Source of the DNA: AR5 sp041499965
GTDB lineage: Bacteria > Methylomirabilota > Methylomirabilia > Rokubacteriales > CSP1-6
DNA: 64,000 bases
NCBI GenBank assembly: GCA_041499965.1
Contig: JBGQLG010000009.1
Location: 5,013 to 69,012, forward strand
Direction: 5' to 3'
A model generated the notes under the pieces. That model worked only from the letters and a program-made list of their open reading frames with translations, was not told the origin of the DNA and did not search any database. A program made the position numbers and the translations under genes. Positions 33,440 to 43,145 of the stretch are shown here, in pieces. The first letter of the stretch is position 1; every line of letters begins with the position of its first letter.

Positions 33440-33464
33440 CGGCCACCGCGGTGGGCGGTGGCCG
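33440..33464 (-). terminator. Hairpin after dnaB
   Basis: CGGCCACCGC and GCGGTGGCCG make a 10-bp perfect stem with a 5-nt loop, 10 nt beyond the dnaB stop. No T-run follows, so it may stabilise the 3' end or work with Rho. Confidence 0.5.
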
Positions 33465-33474
33465 GATCGCCCGC

Positions 33475-36105
33475 TCAGAACGGCTCGTGCTGCCGATCGC
33501 CTCCGGCCAGGTTCTCGAAGCGCGCGTACTGGGACAGGAACGAGACCTCGATCTTGCCGGTCGGACCGTTACGCTGCTTGCCGATGTGCACCTCGGCCGT
33601 CTTGCGCGTCTCCTCGTCCATTGCGTCCTTGCTGTAGAACGACGGCCGGTGCAGGAACATGATGACGTCGGCGTCCTGCTCGAGGGCACCGCTGTTGTGA
33701 CTCACGATACCGTCCGCCAGCCAGGACGCTGGTCCCGGCACCGTCAGATCGAAGACGTCATCTTCACCAGCCGGCTCGATGGCGACGATCCGATCCCAGA
33801 ACAGATCGCTCGCCGCCGCCGACCGCAGCCCGTCGTCAGCCAGGATCTCGGCGTATTCTCCGAGCAAGGTTCGGGAGGGCGCGAACTTGAAGTGCGCAGC
33901 GCCGCCATACGAGGTTCCGCGCAGCGACGCCATGCGCCGCTGCGTGATACCGCGTGTGCGCATGAGGGACTTCACCCGCTCGAAGAACTCGATGGGCACG
34001 GTATCGACGTTGGTGTTCCCCCGCCGCCCGGCCAGCCGACATTCCAACCGGTCGGCTTGGGGCTCGCGCGGCCCGAAGGCGCCCACCACATCGAGAAAAC
34101 GGCGCTGGTCGGCGGTGCCCGACACGCCCACGACCGACGAGGGGCGGTAGCCGGCTTTGGTCGCCGTCGTGATACGGGCGACGATCCCGAGCCGCAGGAG
34201 TAGCGCCGCTACGTCGGCGGCCAGTCCGCGACTGGTCGTGCTGTAAGACACCGCGTCGCTGCCGCGGTTTCCGTGGCGCAGGGCGATCGTGCCGTCCGTG
34301 GCCCACAGGTGACGAAGGAGCAGCGCGACCTGTCGATCGGGAAGTTGGAACGCCGCCTCGGGGATGCGCTTGTCGTGACCACGCTGGCCGAAGATCCCCA
34401 GGCTTCGGAGCCAGCCACCGACGCCTCGAGGATTCCAGCGGTCGCCGTTGCCGTTGATCAAGAGCTGGTGCCGGCTGCGCCGTCCGGCGTAGCGCTTGAC
34501 CTGGCAGCCGAACTCCTCCCGGGCGGCCTCGGCGACGATCGCACTGTTGGCCTCGGAGGAGGTCGTGTAGCGGAGAGGTTGACCGCTCAGGTAGCTGCCG
34601 TCACCGATCAGCTGCCCGAGTAGCGCCACCTGTCGGTCAGGCCAGGGCTCCGGAAACAGCGGCTCGGGCAGTTGCCGAGCCAGCGCCAGACGGTCGCCGA
34701 TCGCAAGGTCACCGATCCTTCGCCAGCCCGCCCCGGAAAAGAAGCAGTGCCGCTCGGTGCCGCGGATCGAACGGCCGCTCGCGGTTCGCATCGTGAAGAC
34801 GGGTCGCCGGCCCACGTGCCAGACCCGCTCGCTCTTGGCGGTCACGATGGTGCCCGCCGTCGTCATCGCGAGCACCTCCGGTGCCGTTCCCACCAGGGAG
34901 GCGATCGCCAGGCGACGGCCGTCGGCCAGACACACGAGCGTGTTGCCGGTCACGCACTCCCGGAGATCGCTGAGCCGCGGCGTGTTGTCACCGCGCGTCT
35001 CGATCGCGCGGGAGAGCTGCGAGAGCGCGACCACCGGCACGTTCAGCTCCTTGGCCAGCGCCTTGAGCGAGCGCGAGATCTCGGAGATCTCCTGCTGGCG
35101 GTTGTCGAGATTGGCGCGGCCGCGCATGAGCTGCAGGTAGTCGATGACGATGAGGTCGAGGCCGTGCTCCGACTTCATCCGCCGCGCCTTGGCCCGGACC
35201 TCCAGGACCGTCAGGCCCGGGCTGTCGTCGATGAAGATCGGCGCCTCGCTGAGCCGGCCGGCCGCCGAGGTGAGGCGATGCCAGTCCTGCGCCTGCAGCC
35301 GGCCGGTGCGCACCGACAGCGAGTCGACGCGCCCCTCGGACGAGAGCAGGCGCTGCACGAGCTGCTGCGAGGACATCTCGAGGCTGAGGATCAGGATCTT
35401 CATGTGCAGCTTGATGCCGACGTGCTGGGCGATGCACAGCGCGAAGGCCGTCTTGCCCATGCTCGGCCGGCCGGCGATGAGGATGAGGTCGGAGGGCTGC
35501 AGACCGGCCGTCAGCTCGTCGAGCTTGGTGAGGCCGGTGGGCACGCCGGTGACGTGCTCCTGCCGCTCGTAGAGGCGCTCGATGTACTTGAAGGTGTCGT
35601 TGAGGATGTTCTTGACGGGGACGGCGCTGCCCTCGAGCCGCCGCTCGGCCAGGCTGAAGATGCGCCGCTCGGCGTCGTCGACCAGCGACTGCACGTCCTC
35701 CTTGGCGTCGAACGCCTGGCCGATGATGTGCGTGGCGGTCTGGATCAGCTCACGCAGCACCGCCATGTCGCGGACGATCGCCGTGTAGGAGGTGAGATAG
35801 GCGGCCACCGAGCCCTGCTCGACCAGCAGGGCCAGGGCGGCGGGGCCGCCGACCAGCGCGAGCTGGTCGGTGCGACGCAGCTCCTCCTGGAGCGTGAGCA
35901 GGTCCACGGGCTCGCCGCGATCGAAGAGATTCTGCATCGCGTAGTAGATCGCGCGGTGCGCCTCGGTGTAGAAGTCGGGAGGCCGGAGGACCTCGACCAC
36001 CCGCGGCAGCGCCTCGCGACCCTCGAGCAGGATGGCGCCGAGCACGGCCCGCTCGGCGTCGAGGTTGTGCGGTGGGATCCGGGAGGGAAGCTCCAGTGCG
36101 CTCAT
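33475..36105 (-). CDS. dnaB: Replicative DNA helicase DnaB, intein-containing
   Basis: An 876-residue precursor from ATG 36105; a TTG 66 nt upstream (36171) is less likely. The N-domain begins RIPPHNLDAERAVLGAILLE; the RecA-like core has Walker A GRPSMGKT (about 212-219) and DLIVIDYLQLM. Within LSDLRE/SGALEQDADV a 421-residue intein is inserted after Glu383, leaving a spliced helicase of 455 residues, the normal DnaB size. It unwinds DNA at the fork and recruits primase, whose gene dnaG starts at 62283. It is the last gene of the rpsF-ssb-rpsR-rplI-dnaB set. Confidence 0.96.
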   Translation of the reverse strand: MSALELPSRIPPHNLDAERAVLGAILLEGREALPRVVEVLRPPDFYTEAHRAIYYAMQNLFDRGEPVDLLTLQEELRRTDQLALVGGPAALALLVEQGSVAAYLTSYTAIVRDMAVLRELIQTATHIIGQAFDAKEDVQSLVDDAERRIFSLAERRLEGSAVPVKNILNDTFKYIERLYERQEHVTGVPTGLTKLDELTAGLQPSDLILIAGRPSMGKTAFALCIAQHVGIKLHMKILILSLEMSSQQLVQRLLSSEGRVDSLSVRTGRLQAQDWHRLTSAAGRLSEAPIFIDDSPGLTVLEVRAKARRMKSEHGLDLIVIDYLQLMRGRANLDNRQQEISEISRSLKALAKELNVPVVALSQLSRAIETRGDNTPRLSDLRECVTGNTLVCLADGRRLAIASLVGTAPEVLAMTTAGTIVTAKSERVWHVGRRPVFTMRTASGRSIRGTERHCFFSGAGWRRIGDLAIGDRLALARQLPEPLFPEPWPDRQVALLGQLIGDGSYLSGQPLRYTTSSEANSAIVAEAAREEFGCQVKRYAGRRSRHQLLINGNGDRWNPRGVGGWLRSLGIFGQRGHDKRIPEAAFQLPDRQVALLLRHLWATDGTIALRHGNRGSDAVSYSTTSRGLAADVAALLLRLGIVARITTATKAGYRPSSVVGVSGTADQRRFLDVVGAFGPREPQADRLECRLAGRRGNTNVDTVPIEFFERVKSLMRTRGITQRRMASLRGTSYGGAAHFKFAPSRTLLGEYAEILADDGLRSAAASDLFWDRIVAIEPAGEDDVFDLTVPGPASWLADGIVSHNSGALEQDADVIMFLHRPSFYSKDAMDEETRKTAEVHIGKQRNGPTGKIEVSFLSQYARFENLAGGDRQHEPF
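33694..34956 (-). mobile_element. DnaB intein with LAGLIDADG homing endonuclease
   Basis: 421 in-frame codons with all splicing blocks: Cys1 (CVTGNTLVCLADGRR), block B Thr/His (GTERHCFF), and a C-terminal WLADGIVSHN followed by Ser of the C-extein. Two LAGLIDADG-like helices, LLGQLIGDGSYL and LLRHLWATDGTI, keep their Asp residues, so the homing endonuclease may be active. The insertion is in a highly conserved part of DnaB near the Walker B/motif 4 region. The intein reading frame is intact. Confidence 0.95.
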
Positions 36106-36258
36106 CGAGGCGTTTCGCTGTCCGACGAAAGCATGCGACTCGATCTTTGGGGGCGCGCGGCGGTTCGTCAAGGAGAAAGCGCGCGCGTGGCGGCCATTCC
36201 GTGGACAAGGGTGTGGAGATCGTGTGAATGCGAGTGGACAGACGGTGCATAGACGCGA

Positions 36259-36286
36259 CGCCCCCCGAGCCGACGCTCGGGGGGCG
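36259..36286 (-). terminator. Strong hairpin between rplI and dnaB
   Basis: CGCCCCCCGAGC and GCTCGGGGGGCG form a 12-bp perfect stem with loop CGAC, 12 nt after the rplI stop. With no T-run it may be a partial terminator or processing site that lowers dnaB expression relative to the ribosomal genes. Confidence 0.6.
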
Positions 36287-36297
36287 GTACGACCGAG

Positions 36298-36741
36298 CTA
36301 CTCGCGAACGATGCTGACCTTGATGTGCGCGGTGACGTCGGTATGCAGGCGGACCGACACCATGGTCTCGCCGAGGGTCTTGATGGGCTCGTCCAGGTGG
36401 ATGCGCCGCCGCTCGATCTTGACCCCGTGGCGGCCGAGGAAATCGGCGATGTCCTGCGAGGTAACCGAGCCGAAGAGCTTGCCTTCTTCCGAGGCCTGCC
36501 GGCGCTCCTCGTAGGTCAGCGCCTCGATCTGACGCTGGAGTCCGTGGGCGTCGTCCTTGATGCGGTCGGCCTTGGAGTCCTGCTGCTTCTTGATGTGCTC
36601 GAGGTTCTTGAGGTTCCCGGCGCTGGCCCCGAGCGCCAGCTTTTTGGGGATGAGGAAGTTGCGTGCGTAGCCGTCGGAGACGTCGCGCACCTCGCCCCGG
36701 CGCCCGACCTTGGCCACATCGTCCAGCAGGATGACCTTCAT
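36298..36741 (-). CDS. rplI: 50S ribosomal protein L9
   Basis: 147 residues from ATG 36741. MKVILLDDVAKVGRRGEVRDV and DGYARNFLIPKKLA are the N-terminal 23S-binding domain; a long connecting helix (residues about 41-75) and the C-terminal domain (GSVTSQDIADFL) follow. Full length. Lies 10 nt after rpsR in the conserved ribosomal/replication operon. Confidence 0.96.
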   Translation of the reverse strand: MKVILLDDVAKVGRRGEVRDVSDGYARNFLIPKKLALGASAGNLKNLEHIKKQQDSKADRIKDDAHGLQRQIEALTYEERRQASEEGKLFGSVTSQDIADFLGRHGVKIERRRIHLDEPIKTLGETMVSVRLHTDVTAHIKVSIVRE

Positions 36742-36751
36742 GCCCGGCGTC

Positions 36752-37000
36752 CTAGTCCGTCGCCACGTACGGCAGCAGGGCCACCGTGCGGGCGCGCTTG
36801 ATGGCGTGGGTGAGCTGGCGCTGATGCCGCGCGCAGCTGCCCGAGATCCGGCGCGGAATGATCTTGCCGCGCTCGGTGACGAAGCTGCGCAGGCGACGCA
36901 CGTCCTTGTAGTCGACGAGGTCGACCTTGTCCGCGCAGAACTTGCAAACCTTCCGCCGGCCGAATCGGCGGCGCTTGAGCGGCTTCTGGGCAACAGGAAT
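36752..37000 (-). CDS. rpsR: 30S ribosomal protein S18, apparently starting at ATT
   Basis: The frame encodes 82 residues: PVAQKPLKRRRFGRRKVCKF, then CADKVDLVDYKDVRRLRSFV, GKIIPRRISGSCARHQRQL and HAIKRARTVALLPYV, a complete S18. CKFC and C-x2-H make it the zinc-binding form. No ATG, GTG or TTG exists between the in-frame TGA two codons upstream and codon 32. ATT at 37000 is 8 nt after AGGAGG, an ideal spacing, so ATT is the likely start. The position between ssb and rplI is the normal one. Confidence 0.9.
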   Translation of the reverse strand: MPVAQKPLKRRRFGRRKVCKFCADKVDLVDYKDVRRLRSFVTERGKIIPRRISGSCARHQRQLTHAIKRARTVALLPYVATD

Positions 37001-37017
37001 GGCTCAGCCCTCCTCTG

Positions 37018-37446
37018 TCAAAACGGGACGTCGTCCTCGCCGCCGCCGCCGCTGCTTTCCTCGGCGAACGCGGGCGCCGCCGAGACCGCCGCCGGCGCGC
37101 CAGCGCCGGCGCCCTTGGTGCGGCTCATGAATTGAACGCGCTCGGCCACCACCTCGGTGGCGGTGCGCTTCTGACCGTCCTTGCTCTCCCAGTCGCGCGT
37201 CTGCAACCGGCCCTCGATGAAGACCTGACTACCCTTGTCGAGATATTCCCCGCACGACTCCGCCTGCTTACCCCACACGACGACGGTGAGGAAGCACGTC
37301 TCCTCGCGCCGCTCGCCCGTCTGGGTGCTGTAGCTGCGGTTCACCGCCAGCCTCAGGTCGGCCACGGCGGTGCCGCTCGGCGTGTAGCGGAGCTCCGGGG
37401 GACGCGTGAGATTACCGATCAGGAGCACTCTGTTCAGGCTCGCCAT
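37018..37446 (-). CDS. ssb: Single-stranded DNA-binding protein
   Basis: 142 residues from ATG 37446, which shares its A with the rpsF stop (TGATG). The OB-fold has NRVLLIGNLTRPPELRYTPSG and FLTVVVWGKQAESCGEYLDKG; a Gly/Ala linker leads to the acidic tip EDDVPF, the docking peptide for replication and repair partners. It coats ssDNA at forks. Confidence 0.96.
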   Translation of the reverse strand: MASLNRVLLIGNLTRPPELRYTPSGTAVADLRLAVNRSYSTQTGERREETCFLTVVVWGKQAESCGEYLDKGSQVFIEGRLQTRDWESKDGQKRTATEVVAERVQFMSRTKGAGAGAPAAVSAAPAFAEESSGGGGEDDVPF

Positions 37447-37793
37447 CAACCGACCTCCTCAACGACCTCTTGAGTTTTCGCCGGCCGAGCCTTCTTACGG
37501 ATGGGGACCCGGGTCGAGAGGAAGCGCAGCACGCTCTCGTTGAGGCGGAGCTGTCGCTCGAACTCCTTGACCATGGCCGGCTCGGCTGCAACCTCGAAGA
37601 CCGCGTACGTGCCCTCCCGCTGCTTGCGGATGTCGTACGCGAGCCGGCGCTTCCCCCAGTTCTCCATCTTGACGACCTCGGCCTTCAGCGACGTGATCTG
37701 CTCGCCCAGCTGCGTGAGCAGGGCGGCAATCTCCTCGTCGGTGGGCCGTGGATCGACGATCACCAGGATTTCATAGGGCCGCAGTGCACTCAC
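37446..37793 (-). CDS. rpsF: 30S ribosomal protein S6
   Basis: 115 residues from GTG 37793. LRPYEILVIVDPRPTDEEI and WGKRRLAYDIRKQREGTYAVF are typical S6 segments. The start was chosen at GTG because GGGGGAGG directly precedes it and upstream codons look non-coding. First gene of rpsF-ssb-rpsR-rplI-dnaB. Confidence 0.94.
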   Translation of the reverse strand: MSALRPYEILVIVDPRPTDEEIAALLTQLGEQITSLKAEVVKMENWGKRRLAYDIRKQREGTYAVFEVAAEPAMVKEFERQLRLNESVLRFLSTRVPIRKKARPAKTQEVVEEVG

Positions 37794-37821
37794 CTCCCCC
37801 GAATCGCACGATCGACGACAC

Positions 37822-37851
37822 AATCCTGTTCGAAGCGCCTAACCGTATCAA
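37822..37851 (-). promoter_or_regulatory. Possible promoter for the rpsF operon
   Basis: On the minus strand TTGATA (37846-37851) and AGGATT (37822-37827) are 18 nt apart, about 30 nt before the rpsF start. The -35 box is good and the -10 box only fair. Confidence 0.4.
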
Positions 37852-38046
37852 ACATCCCCACCGCCCGCAACGTCAACGCCTGAAAACAGATACGGCCCGG
37901 GCCGGTCACCCGACCCGAGCCGCACCCCCGCATTCGCGGGAGCCTGAACCGTTCGACCTCCCCGTCGATTCGAGCGCCGGCTTGCCGGCGCCATCCTCCT
38001 GGGGGGAGGCAGGCGCGAGCGGGCCGTCAGGCCCGCTGCGCCGTCG

Positions 38047-38069
38047 GAAGGGGGGCGAAGCCCCCCTCC
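38047..38069 (-). terminator. Terminator hairpin of groESL and a run of further hairpins
   Basis: GGGGGGC/GCCCCCC with a GAA loop lies just after the groEL stop. Three more hairpins follow towards rpsF (GCGGGCC/GGCCCGC near 38016-38034, GCGCCGGC/GCCGGCGC near 37975-37993, CCCGC/GCGGG near 37927-37941). The 37860-38070 gap has no coding frame. No T-run is seen, so termination may be Rho-assisted. Confidence 0.6.
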
Positions 38070-38075
38070 GAGGAT

Positions 38076-39701
<1,626 letters not shown>

Positions 39702-39736
39702 GGATCAATACCCTCCTTGGGGATCAGGTGGAATCG

Positions 39737-40027
39737 TTACTCGAGGATGGCGAGAACGTCTTCCTCGCGCAGGATGAGGTAGTCGTCACCGTCGATCTTG
39801 ACTTCGTTGCCGGAGTACTTGCCGAACAGGATGCGATCCCCGGACTTCACGTCGAGCGGGATGCGCTTGCCGTTGTCGTCGATCTTCCCGGCGCCGACCG
39901 CGACGACCTTGGCGCGCTGAGGCTTTTCCTTGGCGCTGTCGGGGATGATGATCCCCCCGATCTTCTCCTCGCCCTCTTCCTCGCGCTTGACGAGGATTCG
40001 GTCATGCAGCGGACGGATCTTCTTCAT
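39737..40027 (-). CDS. groES: Co-chaperonin GroES
   Basis: 96 residues from ATG 40027. It has KIRPLHDRILVKREEEGEEK, the mobile loop IGGIIIPDSAKEKPQ and SGDRILFGKYSGNEVKIDG. Heptameric lid of GroEL. The CIRCE element and its promoter lie about 90-140 bp upstream, so HrcA control is expected, but hrcA is not in the window. Confidence 0.97.
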   Translation of the reverse strand: MKKIRPLHDRILVKREEEGEEKIGGIIIPDSAKEKPQRAKVVAVGAGKIDDNGKRIPLDVKSGDRILFGKYSGNEVKIDGDDYLILREEDVLAILE

Positions 40028-40117
40028 AGACCCTCTGCCTCCTTGAGTGGTGTTGGACACTGTTGATCAGTCGAGCCGGAGCCGGCGCCGGTCTCGGGCG
40101 CCCGGCCCAATGAGCGT

Positions 40118-40144
40118 TTAGCACTCCTCAAAAGCGAGTGCTAG
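40118..40144. promoter_or_regulatory. CIRCE element (HrcA operator)
   Basis: TTAGCACTC-N9-GAGTGCTAG matches the CIRCE consensus except for the last base. It overlaps the -10 region of the groES promoter, where HrcA binding would block initiation until heat shock. Confidence 0.93.
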
Positions 40145-40169
40145 TATAGCCCCGTTTCGACCTGATCAA
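40143..40169 (-). promoter_or_regulatory. groES promoter
   Basis: Minus-strand TTGATC (40164-40169), 15-nt spacer, TATACT (40143-40148). The -10 box overlaps the CIRCE half-site. The spacing is slightly short for sigma70. Confidence 0.6.
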
Positions 40170-40192
40170 GTGGAAAATAACGGGGACCAACG

Positions 40193-41152
40193 ATGCCTAA
40201 AAGGATACTGATTTCAAATGTTTTGCCGGCAGAGTCCCGTCAGATCATACCGGCCGAGTTCGTGGTGGACTACAACGACTCGGACGAGCCGATGCCCAAA
40301 GGCGACCTCGTCCGACGGCTACAGGACAAGGACGCGCTGATCTGTCACATCATCTCGGCCGTGGACGACGAGGTGCTCGGCGCGTCCCCGGATCTGAAGG
40401 TCGTGGCCAACGTCGCCGTGGGCTACAACAACATCGACGTCGCCGCCGCCCGGCGCCGCGGCATCGCGGTCACCAACACCCCCGACGTCCTCACCGAGAC
40501 CACCGCGGACTTCGCCTGGGCACTGCTCATGGCCGCCGCCCGGCGCGTCGTCGAGGCCGACCACTACGTGCGCTCGGATCAGTGGAAGGTCTGGAAGTGG
40601 GACCTGCTGTGGGGCGCCGACATCCACGGCAAGACCCTCGGCGTGGTGGGCTTCGGGCGGATCGGCCGGGCCGTGGCCCGGCGCGCGCTGGGCTTCGGCA
40701 TGCGCGTGCTGTATCACGACACGCTGCGCGCCGACCCGGCCGCCGAGCGCGAGTTGAAGGCCACACCCGCCGATCTGGACACCCTGCTCCGCGAGTCGGA
40801 CTTCATCTCGCTCCACACGCTGCTGAGCCCCGAGACCCGCCACCTCATCAACGAGCGCACGCTGCGCCTCATGAAGAAGACCGCCATCCTGGTCAACGCC
40901 GCCCGCGGTCCGGTGGTGGACGAGGCCGCCCTGGCGAGGGCGCTGTCCGAGCAGTGGATCCGCGGGGCGGGGCTCGACGTGTTCGAGGACGAGCCCAGGA
41001 TCCACCCGGCGCTGTTGCCGCTGCGCAACGTGACCCTGGCCCCCCACATCGCCAGCGCCTCGCACGAGACCCGCATCGCGATGGCGACGCTGGCGATCCG
41101 CAACTGCCTGGCCGTGCTGGAGGGCCAGCCCCCGCTCACGCCCGTGTCGTAG
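40193..41152 (+). CDS. D-2-hydroxyacid dehydrogenase (glyoxylate/hydroxypyruvate reductase-like)
   Basis: 319 residues. NAD(P)-binding GVVGFGRIGRAVARRALGFG, the catalytic Arg in NAARGPVVDEAALARAL, Glu in LDVFEDEP and His in LAPHIASAS are all in place. VANVAVGYNNIDVAAARRRG is typical of the GyaR/GhrB group, which reduces glyoxylate or hydroxypyruvate. The first 20 codons are unusually A/T-rich for this window (AAAAGGATACTGATTTC), which may aid initiation; GGGGACC precedes the ATG. Divergent from groES. Confidence 0.88.
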   Translation: MPKRILISNVLPAESRQIIPAEFVVDYNDSDEPMPKGDLVRRLQDKDALICHIISAVDDEVLGASPDLKVVANVAVGYNNIDVAAARRRGIAVTNTPDVLTETTADFAWALLMAAARRVVEADHYVRSDQWKVWKWDLLWGADIHGKTLGVVGFGRIGRAVARRALGFGMRVLYHDTLRADPAAERELKATPADLDTLLRESDFISLHTLLSPETRHLINERTLRLMKKTAILVNAARGPVVDEAALARALSEQWIRGAGLDVFEDEPRIHPALLPLRNVTLAPHIASASHETRIAMATLAIRNCLAVLEGQPPLTPVS

Positions 41153-41166
41153 TCAGCCTCCCCCGC

Positions 41167-41856
41167 TCAACCGCGGCGATGCAACGGGTGCCGCATCCAG
41201 ACGTTGGGCTCGACGTAGCGGCCGCGGTCGCGCCGCCGGTCGATCGTGATTGGGACGAGCGCCCCCGGCACCACGTAGCGGCCGCTCGCCGGAAACCGCA
41301 TCGCCGTCCACTGCTCCCACTGGCGGACGCGCCCTTCGACCACCATCGAGCGGTCCGCCACCCGGAGCACACGGGCGCCCAGCCGCACGTGCACGCGCAG
41401 CCACGGATCGAGCGGCAGGCGATCCTCGCGGCGCCAGCGAACGTAGTCCTCCATCGGCGTGAGGGGATAGCGGTGCTTGAGCGTGGGGCGCACGGGCGCG
41501 ACCAGCGCGCGCAGGCCGTGACGCCGGGCCAGCGTCCCCATCGCGCGGAGGACGGCGCGGCTCAGCCCGCGGCCCTGCCGGGCGGGATCGACCGCGGCCA
41601 GCAACGCTGACAGTGCCGTGGGGCGTCGGCCCTGGCGCCGGTCGCGCACGCCTCGCACGAGCACGCCGTCCACGCCCATCGGCAGCGACGCCGGGCGCCC
41701 GTTCCAGACGAACGGGATCGTGTAGCCGCCGGCCACCACGCGTCCGCGCCGGTCGCAGAGGATCGGCTGGAATTCGGCGAAGTCATGGAGGAGCGTGGGC
41801 CAGTGCCGGTCACAGACCGCATCGTGGTGGATGTACGCCATCGTCGGCGGCCACAC
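41167..41856 (-). CDS. GNAT-like acyltransferase, start uncertain
   Basis: 229 residues from GTG 41856. VDPARQGRGLSRAVLRAMGTLARRHGLRALVAPVRP is the acetyl-CoA-binding Q/R-x-x-G-x-G/A signature of GNAT enzymes. The open frame continues upstream with protein-like sequence (LRLVTLRERPDLLPALRRLT) for about 20 codons but lacks ATG, GTG or TTG, so the true start may be a rare codon or the N-terminus is shortened. Substrate unknown. Confidence 0.7.
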   Translation of the reverse strand: MWPPTMAYIHHDAVCDRHWPTLLHDFAEFQPILCDRRGRVVAGGYTIPFVWNGRPASLPMGVDGVLVRGVRDRRQGRRPTALSALLAAVDPARQGRGLSRAVLRAMGTLARRHGLRALVAPVRPTLKHRYPLTPMEDYVRWRREDRLPLDPWLRVHVRLGARVLRVADRSMVVEGRVRQWEQWTAMRFPASGRYVVPGALVPITIDRRRDRGRYVEPNVWMRHPLHRRG

Positions 41857-41932
41857 CGATGCCGTGAGCCGGCGGAGCGCCGGCAGCAGGTCCGGACGCT
41901 CGCGCAGCGTGACGAGGCGCAGGCCTCGCGAT

Positions 41933-43138
41933 TCAGCCGAGGCCAGGGTGACGCTCGAGGCGGCGGTTGAGGCGGTCCAGGCGATACGCGAAGGCCTCGA
42001 GCACGCGGGCCGCGGCGCCGGCGGCCCGGGCCAGGCCGAGCGCGTCCGTCACCACCTCGCGCGCGGTCGCGAGGTCGCGCGCCCGGTGCTCGTGGTACTT
42101 CGCCAGCTCTTCCCACGGCCGCGGATCGAACACCTGGTGGCCCCGGGCCGCCTCCCACAGCGTGCGGGCGGCCTCCCAGCGGGCGGCCCGCTTCTCCCAC
42201 CACGCCAGCCGCAGACGGGCCCAGCGCGCCACCGACTCAGGCAGCCCGGCCTCGAGCGCCGCCCGATAACACGCCAGGCCGCGCTCCAGGTCCACCGGCT
42301 CCCACAGGCGCCCCAGACCGGCCAGCTCCTCGGGCCGCACCGGGGACTCCCCGGCGAGCGCCCGGCCGAACCAGCTCACCAGCGCGACCAGCGACAGCAC
42401 GTCGGAGCGGTTGTGCTCGAACACCCGGCGCAGCGGCGCCGCCCGACGCGAGCGCAGATAGTCGAAGTACAGCAGCGGGATCATCGCGCCCGGCACGTCG
42501 TCCTCGCGCGTGAGGCCGAGGACATCGCTTTCCAGCGTCGACAATCGGCAATCAGCCAGCCAGCCCGTCCACACACGGCGCGCCGGCCGGAGCAGATCCA
42601 GGTGGGGCAGCGACATCGGCCACCGGCGCCGGGCCAGGACGAAGCGTGTCTCCAGCAGCGGCAGGTCGAAGCCCGCGCCGTTGAAGGTGACGATCGCCCG
42701 GGCCCGGGCCAGCAGCGGCTCGAGCGCCGTCAGCAGCGCGGGCTCGTCGTCGAAATCGCGCATGAAGTACTGCTGCACCACGAGGCGCGTGCCCTCGAGG
42801 TAGGCGACGCCGACCAGGAACGCGTAGGTGCCGGTGCCACCGGCCAGCCCGGTCGTCTCCGTGTCCAGGAACAGCAGCCCCTCGGCGGCGCCGAGCTCGC
42901 CGTCCACGCGAGCGGCCCGGGCCAGCAGCGGCAGCGGGGCCGCCCGGAGGTCGCCGAGCACCTCGCCGCCGTGGCGATGCGTGAGTGCATACGCCCGGCT
43001 CACGACGACGACGCTGCCCTCGTCGGTCTCGAGGAGCTCACCGTCCACCACGCGCTCGATCGGCTCGGCGGCCGGCCGCGGCGGCCGCGCCGTCTCGATG
43101 CGCCGGATCACACGGCGGAGTTCGTCCAGGCTGGGCAT
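41933..43138 (-). CDS. mrfB: MrfB-like exonuclease (YprB, RNase H-like domain)
   Basis: 401 residues. A DEDD-type exonuclease core: LLFLDTETTGLAGGTGTYAF (first acidic pair), TFNGAGFDLPLLETRF, DLLRPARRVW and EHNRSDVLSLVAL. A TPR-like helical tail occupies about 255-400. In Bacillus subtilis MrfB works with the helicase MrfA in repair of mitomycin C damage; here the mrfA-like gene lies directly upstream (7-nt gap) on the same strand. Assignment rests on domain and pairing. Confidence 0.78.
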   Translation of the reverse strand: MPSLDELRRVIRRIETARPPRPAAEPIERVVDGELLETDEGSVVVVSRAYALTHRHGGEVLGDLRAAPLPLLARAARVDGELGAAEGLLFLDTETTGLAGGTGTYAFLVGVAYLEGTRLVVQQYFMRDFDDEPALLTALEPLLARARAIVTFNGAGFDLPLLETRFVLARRRWPMSLPHLDLLRPARRVWTGWLADCRLSTLESDVLGLTREDDVPGAMIPLLYFDYLRSRRAAPLRRVFEHNRSDVLSLVALVSWFGRALAGESPVRPEELAGLGRLWEPVDLERGLACYRAALEAGLPESVARWARLRLAWWEKRAARWEAARTLWEAARGHQVFDPRPWEELAKYHEHRARDLATAREVVTDALGLARAAGAAARVLEAFAYRLDRLNRRLERHPGLG

Positions 43139-43145
43139 CGCCGCG

